NCBI GenBank assembly: GCA_017537365.1 | Contig: JAFYKZ010000025.1 | Location: 1-55,188 of the forward strand | Reading direction: 5' to 3' | Source of the DNA: Clostridia bacterium | GTDB lineage: Bacteria > Bacillota > Clostridia > Oscillospirales > Acutalibacteraceae | DNA length: 55,188 bases | In this document: positions 1 to 9,800 of the stretch, piece by piece | Position numbering within the stretch: the stretch's first letter is position 1 | How the letters are laid out: each line of letters starts with the position of its first letter | Notes under the pieces: model-generated | Database searches by the model: none | Told to the model about the DNA's origin: nothing | The model's input: the letters and a program-made list of their open reading frames with translations, nothing else | Made by a program: the position numbers and the translations under genes

Positions 1-1
1 A

Positions 2-1165
2 TCTGTTCAAAAGAGCTTCGAAGAAATGACAGATGAAGAAGCATTCGAAGCATCTCTCAGCAGCTTAACAGGCGACCAAAAAGTTGAAGGCACAGTTATT
101 GCTGTTAATCCCACTGAAATTACAGTGGACATCGGCAGAGGAGTTACAGGTTATGTATCTGCTGCCGAATATTCTTCTGATCCTAATGCAAAGCTTATGG
201 ACGAAGTAAAGGTAGACGATAAGTTGAATCTTATCATTATGAAAATTAGTGATCAGGAAGGAACCGCAATGCTTTCAAAGCGTCGTTATGATGCTATTGC
301 CGGTTGGGACAATATAGTTGCCGCAAAAGAATCGGGCGAAATCATTACCGGTTTCGTTAAAGATGTTATCAAGGGCGGCGTTGTGGTTTACTCTAATAAT
401 GTTAGAGTATTTATCCCTGCTTCTCAGGCAACCGCTTCAAGAAACGAGTCCTTAGAAGACCTTAAAGGCACAGAAGTTTCTTTCCGTATCATTGAAATCG
501 GCAGAGGCCGTCGTGCAATAGGCTCTATCAGAAGCGTGCTTCGTGAGCAAAGAAAGGCTGCCGAGGACAAGATTTGGGCAGATATCGCTGTTGGCGACCG
601 TTTCACAGGCACCGTTAAATCTCTCACCAGCTATGGCGCATTTGTTGACATTGGCGGTGTTGACGGTATGGTTCATATTTCTGAGCTTTCTTGGACCAGA
701 ATCAAGAACCCATCTGAAGTTGTTTTAGTTGGCGATACTGTTGAGGTTTATGTTAAGGATATCGATACCGAAAAGCGCAAGATTTCATTAGGTTATAAGA
801 AGCCTGAAGAAAATCCGTGGGTAATCTTTGAGAATACATATAATGTTGACGATACTGTTAAGGTTACTATTGTTAGTATGACCACATATGGTGCATTCGC
901 TCGCATTATCCCCGGTATTGACGGTCTTATCCATATTTCTCAAATTGCTAACAAGCATATTGCTAAACCACAAGACGAGCTTACAGTAGGTCAAGAGGTA
1001 GAAGCTAAAATCACTGCTGTTGACTTTGAGAAAAAGCGCGTAAGCCTTTCTATCAGAGCTCTTCTTCCTGAAGAAGTTGTAGAAGAAAATGCTGAAGTTG
1101 CTGAGGAAACTGTTGCTGAAACAGTTGAAGCAGTAGAAACTGCTGAGGAAGCAACCGAAGAATAA
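2..1165 (+). CDS. rpsA: 30S ribosomal protein S1 (four S1 domains), 5' partial
   Basis: This is an RNA-binding protein that acts on the ribosome in mRNA capture. Counting from the ATG at 26, four S1/OB-fold domains are visible at about residues 16-85, 103-172, 190-260 and 275-345. The last two carry the canonical SYGAFVDIGGVDGMVHISEL-type and TYGAFARI signatures. An acidic Glu/Val/Ala tail follows. The frame stays open to the left edge, and the residues before the ATG at 26 (SVQKSFEEM) resemble the N-termini of S1 homologues. The true start therefore probably lies just outside the window and the ATG at 26 is internal. Four domains is the usual Firmicutes arrangement, against six in E. coli. 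A strong terminator follows directly. Confidence 0.93.
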   Translation, partial: SVQKSFEEMTDEEAFEASLSSLTGDQKVEGTVIAVNPTEITVDIGRGVTGYVSAAEYSSDPNAKLMDEVKVDDKLNLIIMKISDQEGTAMLSKRRYDAIAGWDNIVAAKESGEIITGFVKDVIKGGVVVYSNNVRVFIPASQATASRNESLEDLKGTEVSFRIIEIGRGRRAIGSIRSVLREQRKAAEDKIWADIAVGDRFTGTVKSLTSYGAFVDIGGVDGMVHISELSWTRIKNPSEVVLVGDTVEVYVKDIDTEKRKISLGYKKPEENPWVIFENTYNVDDTVKVTIVSMTTYGAFARIIPGIDGLIHISQIANKHIAKPQDELTVGQEVEAKITAVDFEKKRVSLSIRALLPEEVVEENAEVAEETVAETVEAVETAEEATEE

Positions 1166-1180
1166 TTGAACTATTCATTA

Positions 1181-1213
1181 TGCGTTGCGGTTTCCCGCAA
1201 CGCATATTTTTTA
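1181..1213 (+). terminator. Rho-independent terminator of rpsA
   Basis: A perfect 10-bp stem (TGCGTTGCGG at 1181-1190, CCGCAACGCA at 1195-1204) with a TTTC loop is followed by TATTTTTT. It lies 16 nt after the S1 stop codon. Confidence 0.93.
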
Positions 1214-1242
1214 GGTTTAAAAATAAAACTTTCTAAAAACGC

Positions 1243-1271
1243 TTGACATTTATAGAAAGTTGAAGTAAAAT
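1243..1271 (+). promoter_or_regulatory. Sigma-A promoter, probably of tRNA-Leu
   Basis: TTGACA (1243-1248) is separated by 17 bp from TAAAAT (1266-1271). An 8-bp inverted repeat, ACTTTCTA/TAGAAAGT (1228-1235 and 1253-1260), brackets the -35 box. The only downstream gene on this strand is the tRNA-Leu at 1580, now 309 nt away because of the 204-bp duplication described here. Confidence 0.75.
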
Positions 1272-1299
1272 AGCATTTGCAGTTTGTTATCGCTTTGCA

Positions 1300-1397
1300 G
1301 TTACGCAGAGTGCGGCTGCCATTTAAAAACAGTATTCAGCTTTTTAGCTTTATATATAGAATTTAATATTGATTTGCGGGTGTGGCGGAATTGGCAG
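1300..1397 (+). repeat. 98-bp direct repeat, upstream copy (tRNA-Leu leader plus tRNA 5' end)
   Basis: This stretch matches 1504-1601 with a single mismatch (C at 1337, T at 1541). It contains the leader of the tRNA gene and its first 22 bases. The offset is exactly 204 bp. Confidence 0.95.
1376..1397 (+). pseudogene. Truncated tRNA-Leu 5' fragment
   Basis: The first 22 nt of the intact tRNA-Leu downstream (5' acceptor strand and D-stem/loop start) are repeated here. The sequence then diverges, and no anticodon stem, T arm or 3' acceptor strand follows. It cannot make a functional tRNA. Confidence 0.85.
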
Positions 1398-1448
1398 CAT
1401 TTTTCCGAGCGCTGCCCGCGGCAGATGAAGCGAGGAATAAATGGCGCA

Positions 1449-1498
1449 GCGGTCAAAATTTATAAGCGCTCCAAGCTTATATAAATTTTGGGCACCGC
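1449..1498. repeat. Large imperfect inverted repeat between the two tRNA-leader copies
   Basis: GCGGT and CAAAATTTATAAGC on the left face GCTTATATAAATTTTG and ACCGC on the right, with a loop of about 7 nt. Weak outer pairing extends from AAATGGC (near 1440) to GCCATTT (near 1525). This makes most of the non-repeated 106 bp between the direct repeats one long stem-loop, as in a MITE-like element. No coding sequence is credible here. Confidence 0.6.
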
Positions 1499-1503
1499 AA
1501 GCG

Positions 1504-1601
1504 GTTACGCAGAGTGCGGCTGCCATTTAAAAACAGTATTTAGCTTTTTAGCTTTATATATAGAATTTAATATTGATTTGCGGGTGTGGCGGAATTGGCA
1601 G
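1504..1601 (+). repeat. 98-bp direct repeat, downstream copy
   Basis: This is the second copy of the 1300-1397 repeat. It runs into the intact tRNA-Leu, so its last 22 bases are the real tRNA 5' end. Confidence 0.95.
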
Positions 1602-1662
1602 ACGCACTAGCCTTAGGAGCTAGCGCTTACGCGTGCAGGTTCAAGTCCTGTCACCCGCACCA
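1580..1662 (+). tRNA. tRNA-Leu (anticodon UAG)
   Basis: The 5' acceptor GCGGGTG pairs with CACCCGC (1652-1658), followed by discriminator A and an encoded CCA (1660-1662). The anticodon loop CTTAGGA, closed by CTAGC/GCTAG, gives anticodon UAG, which reads CUA codons. An extended variable arm (CGC-TTAC-GCG) and the T arm sequence GGTTCAAGTCC are typical of class II tRNA-Leu. Confidence 0.97.
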
Positions 1663-1668
1663 AAAATT

Positions 1669-1712
1669 AGACCGAAAGTGAAGAGTATTTTCACTTTCGG
1701 TCTTTTTATTTC
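1669..1712 (+). terminator. Terminator of tRNA-Leu
   Basis: A 14-bp perfect stem (AGACCGAAAGTGAA at 1669-1682 with its complement at 1690-1703) has a 7-nt loop and is followed by TTTTATTTCTTT. Confidence 0.93.
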
Positions 1713-1760
1713 TTTAATTAATCACAATAATTTAATATCTTATAGTATTTAATAAATATA

Positions 1761-3020
1761 TTATGCTTTCTTTTTCAAAAGTTTTTTCATGAGTACAATA
1801 CCGTAATGCACAACAAGTCCTACCGCGATAGCAACTACAAGGTCAAAAAGAACGGTAAGAGCAAAGGTGATTACGAGTACAACCGTTTCGTAAATCGGAG
1901 CTTTTTTACATATCCCAACAAAATGACGCCACTCGCTCATATTATACGCAACCATAAAGAGCACTGCGGCAATAACAGGCATCGGTATAAATGCCGCATA
2001 CGGCATAAAAATCACAAGAACTAAAAGAAGTACGATAGCATGAACAATTCCTGAGATTGGCGAGCGTCCTCCGTTTTTCACATTTGCGGCGGTTCTTGCT
2101 ATAGCGCCTGTTGCGGGGATTCCGCCGAAGAGAGCTGAACAAATATTGCCAGTGCCCTGTGCGATAAGCTCGGTGTTAGAGTTGTGTGTATCTGATATCA
2201 TTTTATCCGACACAACGCAAGAAAGCAACGATTCAATCGCCGCAAGAATAGCGATAGTAAACGCGCTGGGTATCAGCGATACGATTTTGGCACCACTAAA
2301 ATTCGGTAAAGTAAACGGCGGAAGCGATGCACTGATTTTATAGAGGTCGCCAATCGTATTAACGCTAATATCCGCAAGAGCAACAACAACGGTAATAACG
2401 ATAACCGCAATTAATGAGCCAGGGATTTTTTTGCTTGTTTTAGGCCAAACAATTAAAATAGCCAGAGCAACAAGCCCTGTAACAATAGCCCAAGGATTAA
2501 GCGTTGAGATTGACTCTACAATCGCCGCAATCTTTTCAGGCGCTTCAATCGCGTTAGTACCCTTAGCAAATGTAACACCAAGAAAATCCTTGATTTGACC
2601 GATTACGATAGTTACGGCAATACCCGATGTAAATCCGACGGTTATGGTTTCGGGTATGTATTTTATAAGCGAACCCAGCCTAAAAAGCCCCATAATTATA
2701 AGGATAGCACCTGCCATGATTGTCGCTATGGCGAGACCGTCAATACCGTGCTGCGCAACAATTCCTGCAACAATCGTAGCAAAGGCTGCCGTAGGTCCTG
2801 AAATATTAACTCGGCTACCGCCCAAAAGCGCAATAACGAATCCTGCAACAATAGCAGTATAAATACCCTTTTCGGGCGAAACTCCCGAAGCAATAGCAAG
2901 CGCGATAGAAAGAGGCAATGCTATTATAGCAACGATTATTCCTGCCACAATATCCGAAACAAATTGCTTTTTTGAATAATCTTTAAATGTATCAAAAAGT
3001 TTTGGTTTAAATGTTTGCAT
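1761..3020 (-). CDS. SulP-family inorganic anion transporter without STAS domain
   Basis: This is an integral membrane transporter of the SLC26/SulP family, whose members move sulfate, bicarbonate or similar anions. The N-terminal family signature is visible (DIVAGIIVAIIALPLSIALA, then ISGPTAAFATIVAG). Hydrophobic segments fill the whole 419 residues. The protein ends with a basic tail (MKKLLKKKA) directly after the last membrane span, so the cytoplasmic STAS domain carried by most SulP proteins (550 or more residues) is absent, and no separate STAS gene lies nearby. AGAAGGAAAT precedes the ATG. It appears monocistronic. The substrate cannot be read from the sequence. Confidence 0.9.
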   Translation of the reverse strand: MQTFKPKLFDTFKDYSKKQFVSDIVAGIIVAIIALPLSIALAIASGVSPEKGIYTAIVAGFVIALLGGSRVNISGPTAAFATIVAGIVAQHGIDGLAIATIMAGAILIIMGLFRLGSLIKYIPETITVGFTSGIAVTIVIGQIKDFLGVTFAKGTNAIEAPEKIAAIVESISTLNPWAIVTGLVALAILIVWPKTSKKIPGSLIAVIVITVVVALADISVNTIGDLYKISASLPPFTLPNFSGAKIVSLIPSAFTIAILAAIESLLSCVVSDKMISDTHNSNTELIAQGTGNICSALFGGIPATGAIARTAANVKNGGRSPISGIVHAIVLLLVLVIFMPYAAFIPMPVIAAVLFMVAYNMSEWRHFVGICKKAPIYETVVLVITFALTVLFDLVVAIAVGLVVHYGIVLMKKLLKKKA

Positions 3021-3059
3021 AATTATTTCCTTCTGATTATAAGATTTATTTCAGCGTTT

Positions 3060-3089
3060 ATTTTACACTATTTTTATTATAAAACACAA
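3060..3089 (-). promoter_or_regulatory. Promoter of the SulP gene
   Basis: On the minus strand TTGTGT (3089-3084) and TAAAAT (3065-3060) are spaced 18 bp, about 40 nt upstream of the ATG. Confidence 0.55.
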
Positions 3090-3121
3090 TAGTTTTTGCG
3101 AATTTTTTAAAAAACATATAC

Positions 3122-3159
3122 AAAACCGTGTCTCCTGCTTACATAGGCGGCACGGTTTT
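3122..3159 (-). terminator. Terminator ending the ROK-to-SGNH unit
   Basis: AAAACCGTG (3122-3130) and CACGGTTTT (3151-3159) form a stem. On the minus strand it is followed by GTATATGTTTTTT. It lies just past the stop of the SGNH gene. Confidence 0.75.
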
Positions 3160-3171
3160 ATTTGATATTAA

Positions 3172-3840
3172 TCACTGAACATCTAAATTTTCTTTTATAA
3201 ACTTAATAATTCTTTTTGAAATAACCTCATAGCCGAAATCATTAGGATGAAGTCCGTCAACAGTATATTTCTCTTTATGAGCAGGTATTTCTGGGTATAT
3301 ACCTGAATTTGCAAACAAATCCAAAACAGGCAACGAATAACAATCAGCAACCTCTCTGATTATCTTAACATATTCGCGCAAAGAAAGCGATTCCTTTTCT
3401 TTACTGCCATCACCTTTCAGATTTTCCTCATTAGTTCTATGAAGCGGAGTTATCACGAATATAAATGCATCGGGATATTTTGCGATTAAATTTTTATATA
3501 AAAAATTAAGTCCGCCATAGAAAGTATCGGGTGTATTATCGTTTATATTACCGATAGGCGCATCACCGTGCCCAAAATCATTAGTGCCACCGAAAACCGC
3601 TACGATATCAGCATCCTCATCCATTGAATCTATTCTGGAAGAAAAATACTTATCATATCTTTCTTCTTTTGATGGCTTTATTTGTCTCGCTATTCTGGTG
3701 CCTCCAATACCGTAATTTCGGCATATTGCACCTGTTTTTTCCGCTATTTTGCTAACATAACAGTTTTCAGGCTTCGAGGCGCCATGTCCCTCGGTGATAC
3801 TATCACCCAAAAAATTAATTTTAAGTCCTTTTAATTCCAT
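3172..3840 (-). CDS. SGNH/GDSL-family hydrolase (probable carbohydrate esterase)
   Basis: This is a 222-residue intracellular SGNH esterase. All four blocks are visible: GDSITEG (catalytic Ser14), GIGGTR (block II Gly), GGTNDFG (Asn87) and DGLHPND (Asp195, His198). No signal peptide is present. It is the last gene of a minus-strand unit with ROK, SIS, GH38 and GH106-like genes. The family commonly removes acetyl groups from sugars or polysaccharides, and a role in de-esterifying an imported oligosaccharide is inferred from the neighbours. The gap to the upstream GH106-like gene is 18 nt. Confidence 0.9.
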   Translation of the reverse strand: MELKGLKINFLGDSITEGHGASKPENCYVSKIAEKTGAICRNYGIGGTRIARQIKPSKEERYDKYFSSRIDSMDEDADIVAVFGGTNDFGHGDAPIGNINDNTPDTFYGGLNFLYKNLIAKYPDAFIFVITPLHRTNEENLKGDGSKEKESLSLREYVKIIREVADCYSLPVLDLFANSGIYPEIPAHKEKYTVDGLHPNDFGYEVISKRIIKFIKENLDVQ

Positions 3841-3858
3841 ATTAAAAACCTACTCCCT

Positions 3859-6804
3859 TTATTTTAAGAAAATTCCGTTTTCAACAAACGAATAATCATC
3901 GGTCCATTTAGGATTCTTGCCGTCTCCCCAACCCCAAACACCTGTTTCGTGGAAGAAATAAAACGGCAACGCTGTATGGGTTTCTCCTTCTTTAAGATGG
4001 AAGGGACCTAGCAAGTTTCTTAAACTTCCCGTAAGGGTTATTTTAATCTCATTTTCACCCTCGCGGACAAATTCAGATATATCTATGCTATAAGGCTTCC
4101 ACATTATTTTGCCTGCATTTATACCGTTAACCTCTATTTCGGTTACAATACTAGGCAATTTCTCAAAACAGATAACGGCATTTTTAGCCTCATTTTCCGA
4201 TAAAACAAGTTTTCGACACAAGGTTATACTTCCCGCAAAGAAAGGATAGCCTTGGAGTTCAAGAGCGCCGTCTTTTACCTTTTCAGGAGCCTTATCAAGA
4301 TAAAATCCACCCTTTGTTTTTACGGCATTTCGCTCGATAAATTCAAATTCATTTTCTGCGTAAACCCCGAAATCACCCTTTAAGTATACCGCCTCAATTT
4401 CCATATCGTATGTAAGGCTGTTTTTTATAGACTCAAAGTATTTTATCTTATTAAGCATCTCATAAACGGCTTCGCTTTGCTCGAAATCACAAGATAGGCA
4501 TATCTCGTTTTCGCCTTTTTTAAGATATTTATAAATATCAATGGTTTTAAAGCAAGCGTCGTGGCAGTATCCTGTAATATTCTTTTCAACCTTACAGTTA
4601 TTTACAAAAATATCAAAAATCTCAGGTGTTTCAAGCATTAATTCTAAGCTACTGAATGTAAGTTCTTTAATAAAGGCATGGAAAATGATTTCAGCATTTA
4701 CCTTCTTTCCGTAAGAACAAAGTTTTTCCTGAACATCGCTTACAGACACATTCTTTGAAACCATTTCGCCATTTACAATCAAATCGCAAAAATCAAGAGT
4801 TATCGAATTCTTATCCGAACTTAAAACCTGCCAATCACCTTTTAATTTATCCGATACAGAAACTATATTTTTGTTTTCTGAAATTTTTTTAGCTTCATAT
4901 TCTTTTTCCTCATAAACAAAGAATATAACACTAGCGTTTGATGGGATTTCAGCGTTGATTTTAATAGTATCACCGCAATTTTCAAAGCAAGCAGGGATTA
5001 TCTCACCGCTTATTGCATCAAAAAGCTTTGCGTTTTTTCCCTTAGCATTAAGGGTGATTTTGTTCTCTTTATCGCCGAAATTGCAAATATAATACATTTT
5101 CATTTGCTTTTCTTTGAAACATCTTACGGTTGAGCGAATAAACTCGCTTTGCGATTTATCTTCAATTTCAAGCGAAATCAAACGGCAGTTTTCGGGTATA
5201 CTATCAGCTATATTCTCGCTGTTTGTTATAATGCATTTATTTGCAAATTCTTTAACCTTATCGGTTTTAATACCATTTATATATTCAGGGATTTCCTCTG
5301 AGAAAATAACCGTTCCGCCTTGGCTCTTAAATTCCAAAAGCATATTAAATGTGTTTTCGTCAAGGCATTTCGCAGGAGGAACAACAACCGCCGAATAGCT
5401 TTGAGTGCCTATATTAAACTTACCGTTTTCAATACTGCCGAAGCGTTTAATAATTCTGCTTTCGCCAAGGTGATATTGAAGTTGAGCATCCTCTAACACA
5501 TTCATAACATTGGTTAGCTTTTTGGCATAACTGTCAGTCTCAGCACGGTTATCGGTCAATAGCCAACCACTTTCAATAGTATGAAGAACTAAAATATTAA
5601 ATTTAGCATCACCCTCGGCAATCAACATACCGATACGGCTTACCATATCATTAAACACCTTATAATCCTTCCACCAAGGCTGATGACGATATAGCGAAGC
5701 AGGATAGTCGCGCTTGCGAATTCCTCTTAATGAATATCCTTCAAGGTGTTGGCATAAAAGATTAATACCATGCACCATCTGATGCTCATAAAGTTTTCTT
5801 AAATCCTCAAAGCTCACATTCCAACCGCAAGCCGCAAAGGTTTCGGATAAAATTTGCTTTTTGCCAAGCTGATTGCAAACAGAAGTAAGCTGCATTTCGG
5901 TCTGAACAGAGGGCATACCTCGGCAAAGATGGTCCATACCGGGAATATCCATAAATTCATACATTGGCATACAGCATCCATTTGCTAAAATATGCTCATA
6001 ATAATACTCTTCGAGCACCGCATGACCTGTAAGCTCTGAACCGTTTTCATTACACCATTTACCAATAGTTCCCATGAAGCTATCGGTAAAAAGGTCGCGC
6101 ACCAGTTGCCAATACTTAAATCTGAACTCCTCAAAACCGTCAATTCTGTAAAAAAGCTTCGGCAAATGCTCTCTAATCGGTTCGCCATATATCTTTTCAT
6201 ACTCTTTTTCGATATTAAACGACCACGGAATACCGTTTCTCGATGCCTGCGGTTCATCGGTAAAAAAGCCTTTCATCTTTTTAAAATCGCCGCCTAAAGT
6301 TTCGCGGTATTTTTCGTGGGTAGATTTTAAAAATTCACCTATAACCTCGGCGTTCATAGTGTCCACATAAAACGGATTTACATCAAAATAGCAATGGTAA
6401 ATTTTTCCGTCTATAATGACATTAGCTAATGTAAACTCATCCTCCACGGGAGCTTCAACCAAAGCGCATCTTAAATATTTTTGCTGATATTTAAGACCTA
6501 ATCCGTTTACCGTGCCATTACCAAATCCGCTCGGCCAACCGTTTTCATCATATCCCCAAGCGAGCATATCTAATGCTTCTCCCTCCTCTATGGAAGCAGA
6601 AACATTTTGAAACCATTCATCAGACAAATATTCTGTTTGAAGTCCGCCTCTTGCGTGCATAAAAAATCCGCCAAGACCCGCTTCATTCATCTGCCTTATT
6701 TGTTTTCTTGTTTCTTCCACATCTAGTTTTTCGTTCCAGGACCAAAACGGAGCAGGACGATATTTTTTAGGTGGATTTTTAAGTGATTTTTCAAAATCGG
6801 TCAT
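3859..6804 (-). CDS. GH106-like / GH2-type sugar-binding glycoside hydrolase
   Basis: This is a 981-residue protein without a signal peptide. Its N-terminus (PPKKYRPAPFWSWNEKL, then GLGGFFMHARGGLQTEYLS) is typical of a large bacterial glycosidase group related to GH106 alpha-L-rhamnosidases. A TIM-barrel region at about 1-430 is followed by a domain with a Rossmann-like look (about 430-560). Beta-sandwich sections follow, the last (about 870-960) resembling the GH2 sugar-binding jelly roll. I cannot assign catalytic residues with certainty. AAAAGGAG precedes the ATG. It lies 26 nt after the GH38 gene, so the two are probably cotranscribed and act on the same glycan. Specificity is open: rhamnosidase is the family precedent only. 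Confidence 0.75.
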   Translation of the reverse strand: MTDFEKSLKNPPKKYRPAPFWSWNEKLDVEETRKQIRQMNEAGLGGFFMHARGGLQTEYLSDEWFQNVSASIEEGEALDMLAWGYDENGWPSGFGNGTVNGLGLKYQQKYLRCALVEAPVEDEFTLANVIIDGKIYHCYFDVNPFYVDTMNAEVIGEFLKSTHEKYRETLGGDFKKMKGFFTDEPQASRNGIPWSFNIEKEYEKIYGEPIREHLPKLFYRIDGFEEFRFKYWQLVRDLFTDSFMGTIGKWCNENGSELTGHAVLEEYYYEHILANGCCMPMYEFMDIPGMDHLCRGMPSVQTEMQLTSVCNQLGKKQILSETFAACGWNVSFEDLRKLYEHQMVHGINLLCQHLEGYSLRGIRKRDYPASLYRHQPWWKDYKVFNDMVSRIGMLIAEGDAKFNILVLHTIESGWLLTDNRAETDSYAKKLTNVMNVLEDAQLQYHLGESRIIKRFGSIENGKFNIGTQSYSAVVVPPAKCLDENTFNMLLEFKSQGGTVIFSEEIPEYINGIKTDKVKEFANKCIITNSENIADSIPENCRLISLEIEDKSQSEFIRSTVRCFKEKQMKMYYICNFGDKENKITLNAKGKNAKLFDAISGEIIPACFENCGDTIKINAEIPSNASVIFFVYEEKEYEAKKISENKNIVSVSDKLKGDWQVLSSDKNSITLDFCDLIVNGEMVSKNVSVSDVQEKLCSYGKKVNAEIIFHAFIKELTFSSLELMLETPEIFDIFVNNCKVEKNITGYCHDACFKTIDIYKYLKKGENEICLSCDFEQSEAVYEMLNKIKYFESIKNSLTYDMEIEAVYLKGDFGVYAENEFEFIERNAVKTKGGFYLDKAPEKVKDGALELQGYPFFAGSITLCRKLVLSENEAKNAVICFEKLPSIVTEIEVNGINAGKIMWKPYSIDISEFVREGENEIKITLTGSLRNLLGPFHLKEGETHTALPFYFFHETGVWGWGDGKNPKWTDDYSFVENGIFLK

Positions 6805-6830
6805 TCTGTTTTCTCCTTTTGTTTTGAAGG

Positions 6831-9800
6831 CTATTTTTTAAAACGTAAGGTTTTAATTTCAAAAGGTTTAAAGCTAAGCTTTATACTATTATTTTTACTA
6901 TCAATCGGCTCGTCATTATATTCAAGCATATCAGTTTTGAAAACTGATTTAACCGACGAATTAAATTCTAAATTGCAAAGAGTATACGCACCCTCGGTCT
7001 CATAAACGCGGGCAATAAAGCCATTGCCGTCCTCAGCAGGCTTAACCGTTTCGATAATAACATTATCGGCATCTACATTTAAAAACGAGCCGCAGTTTTT
7101 GAGTGTTGCCTCACCGTCTAGTACAAGAGCAGGATAATTCAATTCATAAGCAGGTTTAATAACCGATTCGGTGCTGAATCCTGTTTCATGAACCAACAAC
7201 GAATATGTAAACTTATGAACACCCTTATCTCCTCTCGGGTCGGGACGCCAACCGCCCTTATGCAAGGTTAAACGCATATCGTTTCCATCTACCGATATAC
7301 CATACTTGCAGTCATTAAGAATTGCAACGCCGAATCTTGTATCCGAAAGGTCGGTCCACTTATGGTTGCAAACCTCAAACTGCGTTTTATCGGTCGGGTA
7401 GTTTTCGTGAGTAGGTCTTTTAATATTACCAAACTGGGTTTCAAATCTAGCCACATCAGATAAAACATTAACCTTAAAGCCCACCTTCAATAATGAGTGT
7501 GTGCTATTCCAGTCTACTTCCGATTCGAAATCTATACGGGGATTATCCGAATAGAAAACTATATCCTGAGAAAGCTCAGATTCCGCAAACTTATACTTAA
7601 TACGAATACGAAGCTGCAACGCGCCGATAGACACAACCTCACTTGAAACAAAATCAAGTACAGGATGCATTTTTTGAGACTGGTCATAGTCTATATCCCA
7701 ATTATCCCAGATTTGAGGAATATCCTCGCCGAAATAGAGAGTGTTAAGCGGAATGTTTTTATCCGATACAACCTCTAAGCCACGCTTCGTTTTATACGAC
7801 ACAAAGCGTCCCTTTTCCATAACAATATCTGCAAACGGAGTGTTTATTTGATTGCCCTCAACCTTAAACGGACATTCTGCAGATTTTGCTGTTCCTGATT
7901 TGAGCTGAGAAACCGAGAATGCAGGCAAAGTAATACCTGAAACCGCAGTACACTTATCACCATAAATATCAGTATATTGCTGAACAATAGTGTTTTCGGG
8001 TATAAAGTCGGTATTTTTTAGTATAATCTGGTCCTTTCTCTCGAAAGACAAGGTATTGCATATACTTTTTACTGACTTTTCGCCGTTAAACAAGCTCTCT
8101 ATACCGCTTTCAACTTCATCTATTGCCTTTTTGTTCTCATAAATTGCAACATCATGCGCATCGGCAAGACAGGTGCCAGGTAAAATATCGTGGAACTGAT
8201 TTAAAAGTAAGGTTTTAAGGGTTCTGCTGCGCAATTCTTCATCGGTATTATCGGTCATAACCGATAAAAGCTCGTAATTATGTATAGCCTTTTCAAGCAA
8301 ACGGTTAGTTCTCTTTATTTCGTGCAGTTGAGTCAAAGTTCCTCTATGAAGTTCAAGATAAAGCTCACCTGTAAAAACAGGTAAATTCTTTGAGGTTTCT
8401 TCTAAACGCTGCATAAATTTACTTACAGTTGTGCTTTCAAGCTTGGGCATTCCCGCCATATCTTTAACGATTTTTTCGGTTTCAAGCATAGAATAGCTTG
8501 GTCCGCCGCCACCATCACCATATCCATAAGACAAAAGCTTCATATTTGTCGATTCGGGATGTTTTATAGAATAAAGAGCTTTATTCTTAACATCGCATAT
8601 ATCAGGCCAAGCAAATGTTATATTAAAATGGGTTAATACCTCGGTACCGTCTATACCTCTCCAAACAAATGAATCATGCGGAAAAGTATTTGCCTCGTTC
8701 CAGGAAAGCTTGGTTGTTAAGAAATATTTAATACCGCATCCTTTCAAAATCTGAGGAATCGCCGCAGAATAACCGAAAGTATCGGGTTGCCAGAAACAGT
8801 CTGCCATATAACCCAGGTTTTCTTTTGTATATCTTTGACCTATAAGAAACTGCCTTATAATATATTCTCCCGCAGGGATATTATTATCACATTCAACAAA
8901 GGCACCGCCGTTCGGCTCCCATCTACCCTCAGCAGTTCTCTTTTTTATATTCTCATATATATCAGGATAATATTTTTTCATCCAATCGATATAAACAACC
9001 GAGCTTTGAAGATAATGATAATCGGGGTAAATCTCCATAAGTCTTAAAGCGTTTGAAAATGTTCTTGCCGCCTTATGAAGTGTTTCGCGAACAGGCCACA
9101 ACCAAGCAGTATCAAGATGGCTATGTCCTATAAGACCAACATACCCGAGTTCTTCTCCCTCTTGACTTTTCCTATCTGTAACGCTCTTTAATATTTCGTT
9201 TGCTTTTTTTAGAGACGGATGCCAGTCGAAATCAACCTCCTCAGGTTGAAGCGGCAAAATCTTAAAAAGCTCGCAAAAAGCATTAGCCGCCGCCGAATAA
9301 CTAGCGGTATTTTCAGCATAACAATCTAAAATTTGTTTTACTATTCTATGTAGATTTAAAAATTCTGCAACAGTTTCATCGCATTCAACTATATCTACCG
9401 AATAAAAGGTATGAACAAAGTTAGCAGGATAAAAGCTCCATTTATCAACCTCGCCGTTTTCATAAGGTCTGGTGCCAAGTATTTTATGTCCTGCATAACA
9501 CTCAATCGCAATTTGAAAGCTTTCTCCGCCTTTTGCATCAAGAGTTAAAGGCTGAACCTCGTGAAGACGAAAATCAGAGGGAATATCAGGCGAAACATCA
9601 AAGATTCCCGATGCTTTACCGTTTAAAAACAATAATCCCTCAACAAGACCTACATTCGGTCTTAAAAGAAGTTTTTTGCCTTCAAATTCGTTTGGAACAG
9701 TATAATCAGAGCGAACCCAGGCATAACCGAATTCTTCACCCCATTTATCACCCGAATTTGCCTTTTTCCAATTACCTTCGGGCATTGCCGCCTGAAACTT

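Noticed and set aside
1376-1397. Second tRNA-Leu gene
   Set aside because: Only the first 22 bases are present; anticodon arm, T arm and 3' acceptor are missing.
1284-1484. 66-residue plus-strand reading frame in the tRNA leader
   Set aside because: It runs through the tRNA duplication and has no ribosome site or protein-like composition.
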